A DNA stretch of 64,000 nt from Acidobacteriota bacterium (lineage in GTDB: Bacteria; Acidobacteriota; Terriglobia; Acidiferrales; UBA7541). A program made the translations under genes and the position numbers. Shown here piece by piece: positions 60,352 through 64,000 of the stretch. Under the pieces are notes generated by a model. The model did no database searches. It saw only the letters and a program-made list of their open reading frames with translations, and had not been told where the DNA came from. The first letter of the stretch is position 1. Each line of letters begins with the position of its first letter. The stretch is from the NCBI GenBank assembly GCA_013289855.1, contig JABCZD010000012.1, positions 1 through 64,000 of the forward strand. The letters are read 5' to 3'.

Positions 60352-63300
60352 CTATTCTTTTTCGGCTACAAAGACCGCGGTTGTAAGCGCGGGCACGGTG
60401 ACGGCCCCGGCTTTCGAGTTAAAGGTGGACTGGCTCGTCGCGGGATCGCTTGAGTTTTGTTGGATGGGGTGCAGGTGCAAGGCCAAGCCCTGCAGGCGGC
60501 TGTCGGTGAAGGTCAGTGGCGCATTGGTGGCGTTGAAGACCACCACGATGTGTTTATAGATTCCGTAGTTGCCGCCGTTCGCATCGAGCTTCATTACGAT
60601 CAGGCCGGGCGTCTGGTTTTGTCCGGTGTTCAGGAAGGTGAGGTTTTGCTGCACTTCCTGAAACGTGGCCATGCGGAAGAGGTCGGAGCTGTAGCGGATT
60701 TTCAACAGTTCGCTGAACGCCGCGGCACCGTAGGAGATGTTCGCGGGCAGCGGAGTGTACGCGGAGTTGCTGAGCAATGGCGTCATGATGGGCCACTGGC
60801 CCTGATTCTGGCTGGCGATGGGCAGACCGATGCCCCAGTTTGCAGTCTGGCCGGTCCAGTCGATCTTGTTGAACCAGTCGCCGGAGTTGTAACTGTTCTG
60901 GTCCATGTCCTTGGAGCGCAGCAGGTCGTCGCCGGCTTGGAAGAATGGAATTCCCTGCCCCAGAGTAACCAGGCTCATGCCCATTATTTGTCTGCGGGCA
61001 CGCGTGGCGATGGTGTCGTTGAAGCTGGATTTTAGTTGCACCGCGTCGAAGAGGTCCTGATTGTCATGGACGGAGGCGTAGTTCACGGCCTCGATGGGAC
61101 TCTTGGTGTATCCGGTGGGTTGACCGTTGTAGCTGATCTGGGCGCCGGTTACGGTGACGCCAGCGCTGTCGGTAAACATGTAGTCCCGCAGGTTTCCCGT
61201 GAGACCTACGTCGATCCAGTCGGAATACTGGAGCAATTGCGCTTGCTGCTGACTCGATGAGAGGCTGCTGTTGGTGAAGTCGCTTGGATCGGTGAACACG
61301 CCGGTGGCGAAGCCCTGCACGCGTTCATCGGTAAACGGGCTACCGCCGCGAACGCCATCGCGGATGCGATCGTTGAAGGTGCCGACGCCAAAGCCGTAGA
61401 GATTGATCTGCGAGGCATTCGGCCCGATCTGATTGTTTGCGGTGTCTCCGAAGTTGAAACCTTCGCCGTAGAGATAGATCTTCGAGCCGTCGACGCCGTC
61501 TTTTTCCGGAGTGAGCGCCTGCAGGGCCTGCTGAATGTGCTGAATATTGTAGGTGAACATGAAACTCATGATGTCGAAGCGGAAGCCATCGATCTTGTAG
61601 TCCCGCGCATTGAGGACAAGGGTATCGATGATCAGTTTTTCCATCATGAGGTGTTCGCTGGCGGTGTCCGGGCAGCAAGACGCGTTTTCGAGGTTTCCAT
61701 TGGCGTCGAGCCGGTGATAGTAATTGGGAACTACTTCATCGAGATTCGAATTGGGAGCTTCGCCGCTGGCGTTGGTGTGATTGAAGACCACATCCTGGAC
61801 CACGCGGAGGCCGGCTCGGTGCAATCCGTCCACCATGATGCGGTATTCGCGCACGCGAGTATAGGGATTGATGGCGTAGCTGCCCTCGGGCGTCATGTAG
61901 TGCACGGGATCATAGCCCCAGTTGTAGGCAGGGCTCGTCTGGCTGGCGGTGACGGCGGCTTGCTGCTGCTGGCCGTCCGGTGGATATTGCGCCAGCCCGG
62001 TCGGGATAATCCACGTGGATTTGTCTTCATTCACGCTAGCAAAGTGGAAAGAAGGCAGGATGTGAATCGCCCTGAGCCCACTCTGCGCCAGCGAGCGAAG
62101 GTGCTTCATACCATTGGAGTCTTGATCTGCAAAAGCTTCGTAGAGCCCGCGATGCGCGGCGGGCACGGTGAGATCGTTGATGCTGAAATCGCGGATATGC
62201 AATTCGTACAGGCTCATGTCGCTGAAGCTGTGCAGCGGAGGAGAGGTATCCTCGTCCCAGCCGATGGGCTTGGTTTCGTCGGAGTCGAGATCGGTGAACC
62301 TGCTCTTCGCGCCGTTTAGCGCGATATCGATGGAATAGGGATCGCTGGTGACATTCGTGTCTACCGCGGAATCGGCTGGAACCCAGACCTGCACGCTGTA
62401 GAGGTAATATTTGTCTTTCCAACTGCGGTCGCCGTGGGCGACCCAGACGCCGTTGTGCTCATGCATCGGCAGAACCGTAGCGGGCGTGGTATCGGACTCA
62501 TGGTTGAAGATCTGCAATGAAACGGCCTGAGCCGTCGGTGCCCAAAGCTTTACTTTAACGGCGAAGTTATCGTCGTCCGGCCAGTCGCGCCAATCTCGAT
62601 CATCCGGGCGGCGAAAGACCACGCCGAGCTTGCCGGGATAGTAGTAAAGATCATCCAAAACGCCTGCGATTTGTAGGCCGGTGGCATATTGCACGGAGCC
62701 ATTCGCGCCGACTGCGGAAAACGCGAGCTGCCCCTGTAGAAAAGTCTGCAAGGTGGAAAGCTGCGTACTCGCTGGTAGTTGCAAGACGATGTAGCCGGCC
62801 AGTTGCGGGTAGCGGAACAGCTCGTCCGCCGTTAGGCTTCCGCCAACGGTGAGCGGAATGCTGGTTCCTCCTGTGATGCCCGTGGCGCCAACGGACAGGC
62901 CACCCGTCAAGCTGGAGGTAATCGCGTAGGTATCGCCACTCTGCACAAATTGCGGCTGAATGGCCACGCGCTCGCGATCAAGCCAGTAGCCTTGCTGGAC
63001 GTTCAGCAGGCTATCCAGTATCTGGGCCGGAGTGGGCGGCACGGTGAAAACGGTGTCGTTGCCGGAGATGGCCCAGGCTTGCGAGTATGTGCCCACCACC
63101 AGATATTGGTTTGGCCCGGGATCTTTCACGCCGGTAGAAATGTTGTGAATGATGAAACCGAGATTCTGGGCGTTGGGAATGAGGCTGATATCGAAGTACG
63201 CGCCGTAGGAGTCGATGCTGGTCACTCCGGTCAGTCCGTCGTTGTAGTCACCGGTATATTCCGCGGTGTCCTCGAAGGCATAGCAGGTCCAGTTCGAATA

Positions 63301-63999
63301 GTCTCCGTCTGGCCGATAGTAGTGGATACGAGCGTATCCGGGGAGGATCGCGTTGGGATTGGTGAGGCTTGGCTGGCTCTTGTACAGCTTTCCGATTCCC
63401 GTATAGCCCCAATACTCGAAGCCTTCCGTTGCCGGATCGACAAACTCGTTCGGACCCGGATCTTTCTGGTCGCCGCCGGGCGCCGAGGGATTGTGAATGA
63501 TTAGCCCAAGATTCTGTGCATCGGCGACTACTGCCACGTCAAAATACACTCCATAGGCGTCAGAATTTGTTGGAGGCACGAGCCCGCTGTTGTAGTCACC
63601 GGTGTATTCCGTGGTGTCGTAGAAGGCATAAATGGTCCAGCCGGAATAGTTGCCGTCTGTGCGATGGTAGTGGACGCGAACGTATCCCGGCAGGAGCGCT
63701 GTGGGAGCGCTCAGGTTGGGCGCAGAGGTATAGAGCTTGGCGATTCCCGAGAATGCCCAATATTCGAAGCCTTGCGTCGCGGGATCGACGAACAAATTGT
63801 TGGGAGTGTCTTTCTGATCCCCACCCGGAGCTGTTGGGTTGTGAATGATGAGGCCGACCTCTTGCGCGCCGGAGGTGACTCCGACGTCAAAATAGACGCC
63901 AAAGCTGTCGGTACCGGTTACCTGAACGGGTCCACCACCGTAGTTGCCGGTATCTTCCGTGGTGTTATCAAAGGCATAGACAGTCCAGCCGGTATAGTT
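60352..63999 (-). CDS. Secreted pullulanase (GH13), 5' end outside window
   Basis: At least 1215 residues; the reading frame runs off the right edge, so the N-terminus is missing. N-terminal part in the window: two complete and one partial pullulanase-associated (CBM41-like, starch-binding) modules of about 115 residues, each with a GFEYW element, YxRVHYxRxDGxYSxW, TGDYNxG and LGxIIHN. Then a CBM48-like region (about 63000-62300) and the GH13 catalytic domain: YNWGYDPVHY, DVVFNHT (region I), DGFRFDIMSF (II, nucleophile Asp), YLYGEGFNFGD (III, acid Glu) and VHDNQDLFDA (IV). The enzyme cleaves alpha-1,6 branches of starch-type glucans. Confidence 0.92.
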   Translation of the reverse strand, partial: NYTGWTVYAFDNTTEDTGNYGGGPVQVTGTDSFGVYFDVGVTSGAQEVGLIIHNPTAPGGDQKDTPNNLFVDPATQGFEYWAFSGIAKLYTSAPNLSAPTALLPGYVRVHYHRTDGNYSGWTIYAFYDTTEYTGDYNSGLVPPTNSDAYGVYFDVAVVADAQNLGLIIHNPSAPGGDQKDPGPNEFVDPATEGFEYWGYTGIGKLYKSQPSLTNPNAILPGYARIHYYRPDGDYSNWTCYAFEDTAEYTGDYNDGLTGVTSIDSYGAYFDISLIPNAQNLGFIIHNISTGVKDPGPNQYLVVGTYSQAWAISGNDTVFTVPPTPAQILDSLLNVQQGYWLDRERVAIQPQFVQSGDTYAITSSLTGGLSVGATGITGGTSIPLTVGGSLTADELFRYPQLAGYIVLQLPASTQLSTLQTFLQGQLAFSAVGANGSVQYATGLQIAGVLDDLYYYPGKLGVVFRRPDDRDWRDWPDDDNFAVKVKLWAPTAQAVSLQIFNHESDTTPATVLPMHEHNGVWVAHGDRSWKDKYYLYSVQVWVPADSAVDTNVTSDPYSIDIALNGAKSRFTDLDSDETKPIGWDEDTSPPLHSFSDMSLYELHIRDFSINDLTVPAAHRGLYEAFADQDSNGMKHLRSLAQSGLRAIHILPSFHFASVNEDKSTWIIPTGLAQYPPDGQQQQAAVTASQTSPAYNWGYDPVHYMTPEGSYAINPYTRVREYRIMVDGLHRAGLRVVQDVVFNHTNASGEAPNSNLDEVVPNYYHRLDANGNLENASCCPDTASEHLMMEKLIIDTLVLNARDYKIDGFRFDIMSFMFTYNIQHIQQALQALTPEKDGVDGSKIYLYGEGFNFGDTANNQIGPNASQINLYGFGVGTFNDRIRDGVRGGSPFTDERVQGFATGVFTDPSDFTNSSLSSSQQQAQLLQYSDWIDVGLTGNLRDYMFTDSAGVTVTGAQISYNGQPTGYTKSPIEAVNYASVHDNQDLFDAVQLKSSFNDTIATRARRQIMGMSLVTLGQGIPFFQAGDDLLRSKDMDQNSYNSGDWFNKIDWTGQTANWGIGLPIASQNQGQWPIMTPLLSNSAYTPLPANISYGAAAFSELLKIRYSSDLFRMATFQEVQQNLTFLNTGQNQTPGLIVMKLDANGGNYGIYKHIVVVFNATNAPLTFTDSRLQGLALHLHPIQQNSSDPATSQSTFNSKAGAVTVPALTTAVFVAEKE
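63108..63999. repeat. Tandem starch-binding module repeats
   Basis: Within the pullulanase gene: third module about 63108-63446, second about 63447-63795, first (partial) 63796-63999. The DNA of the second and third is still clearly alike (for example GAAGCCTTGCG against GAAGCCTTCCG and GGATCGAC blocks), suggesting fairly recent duplication. Confidence 0.7.
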
Positions 64000-64000
64000 G

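Noticed and set aside
61537..62319. 260-aa plus-strand reading frame
   Set aside because: Fully antisense to the GH13 catalytic domain of the pullulanase.

Overview
The window looks like a chromosomal segment of an Acidobacteriota (Terriglobia-like) bacterium. This is an inference from gene content: a very large permease with an N-terminal prefix domain (ADOP type), an Oar-like TonB-dependent receptor with a carboxypeptidase-regulatory domain, a Ser/Thr kinase fused to a TPR tail, DUF3224, DUF899 and DUF302 proteins, multicopper oxidases, and many short palindromic intergenic repeats in high-GC DNA. No rRNA, tRNA, CRISPR array, transposase or phage gene was recognised.

Layout. 0.2-4 kb: an SPFH membrane protein, then a run of very small metal-binding proteins that includes two paralogous Cys-rich miniproteins. 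4-8 kb: a Ser/Thr kinase-TPR protein converges on a two-gene operon of an 80-aa peptide and a stand-alone SagB-type dehydrogenase. 8.5-14 kb: small TonB-like protein, STAS protein, cupin, Tat-exported multicopper oxidase, secreted metallophosphoesterase. 14-18 kb: secreted proteins, a GDSL esterase, and a Cys-rich gene whose 3' end has been extended by intergenic repeats. 18.4-20.4 kb: ArsR regulator, SRPBCC protein, small membrane protein and DUF899 cassette. 20.6-23.4 kb: an SPFH / NAD-kinase-like / NUDIX operon behind a strong promoter carrying two identical-type operators. 24-32.5 kb: DUF3224, DUF302, rpsT, a second multicopper oxidase and two tandem secreted phospholipase C/acid phosphatase-type enzymes, the latter each followed by a terminator.

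32.6-44.3 kb is mostly core housekeeping on the minus strand: psd-pssA-(asd-like)-lptE-holA as one tightly packed operon (phosphatidylethanolamine synthesis, LPS assembly, replication clamp loader), tsaB-rimI, pxpB-pxpC-pxpA (5-oxoprolinase) with 4-nt overlaps, and tsaD, which carries an in-frame intergenic-repeat insertion. carD sits divergently on the plus strand with a clear promoter and terminator.

44.4-64 kb: dienelactone hydrolase family protein, fatty-acid desaturase, DHA2 transporter, ADOP permease, galU, FmdB zinc ribbon, rsmI, PilZ protein, dusB, then an Oar-like TonB receptor convergent with a large pullulanase that carries tandem N-terminal starch-binding modules and runs off the right edge of the window.

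The most notable signals are: the miniprotein pair with conserved Cys/His spacing; the peptide/SagB operon; the twin GTGTC-N5-GACAC operators controlling the SPFH/NAD-kinase-like/NUDIX operon; the catalytically dead Asd paralogue inside a membrane-biogenesis operon; and two cases (tsaD and the gene at 15.5 kb) where intergenic palindromic repeats have become protein-coding. All family assignments come from reading motifs by eye; no database search was possible.
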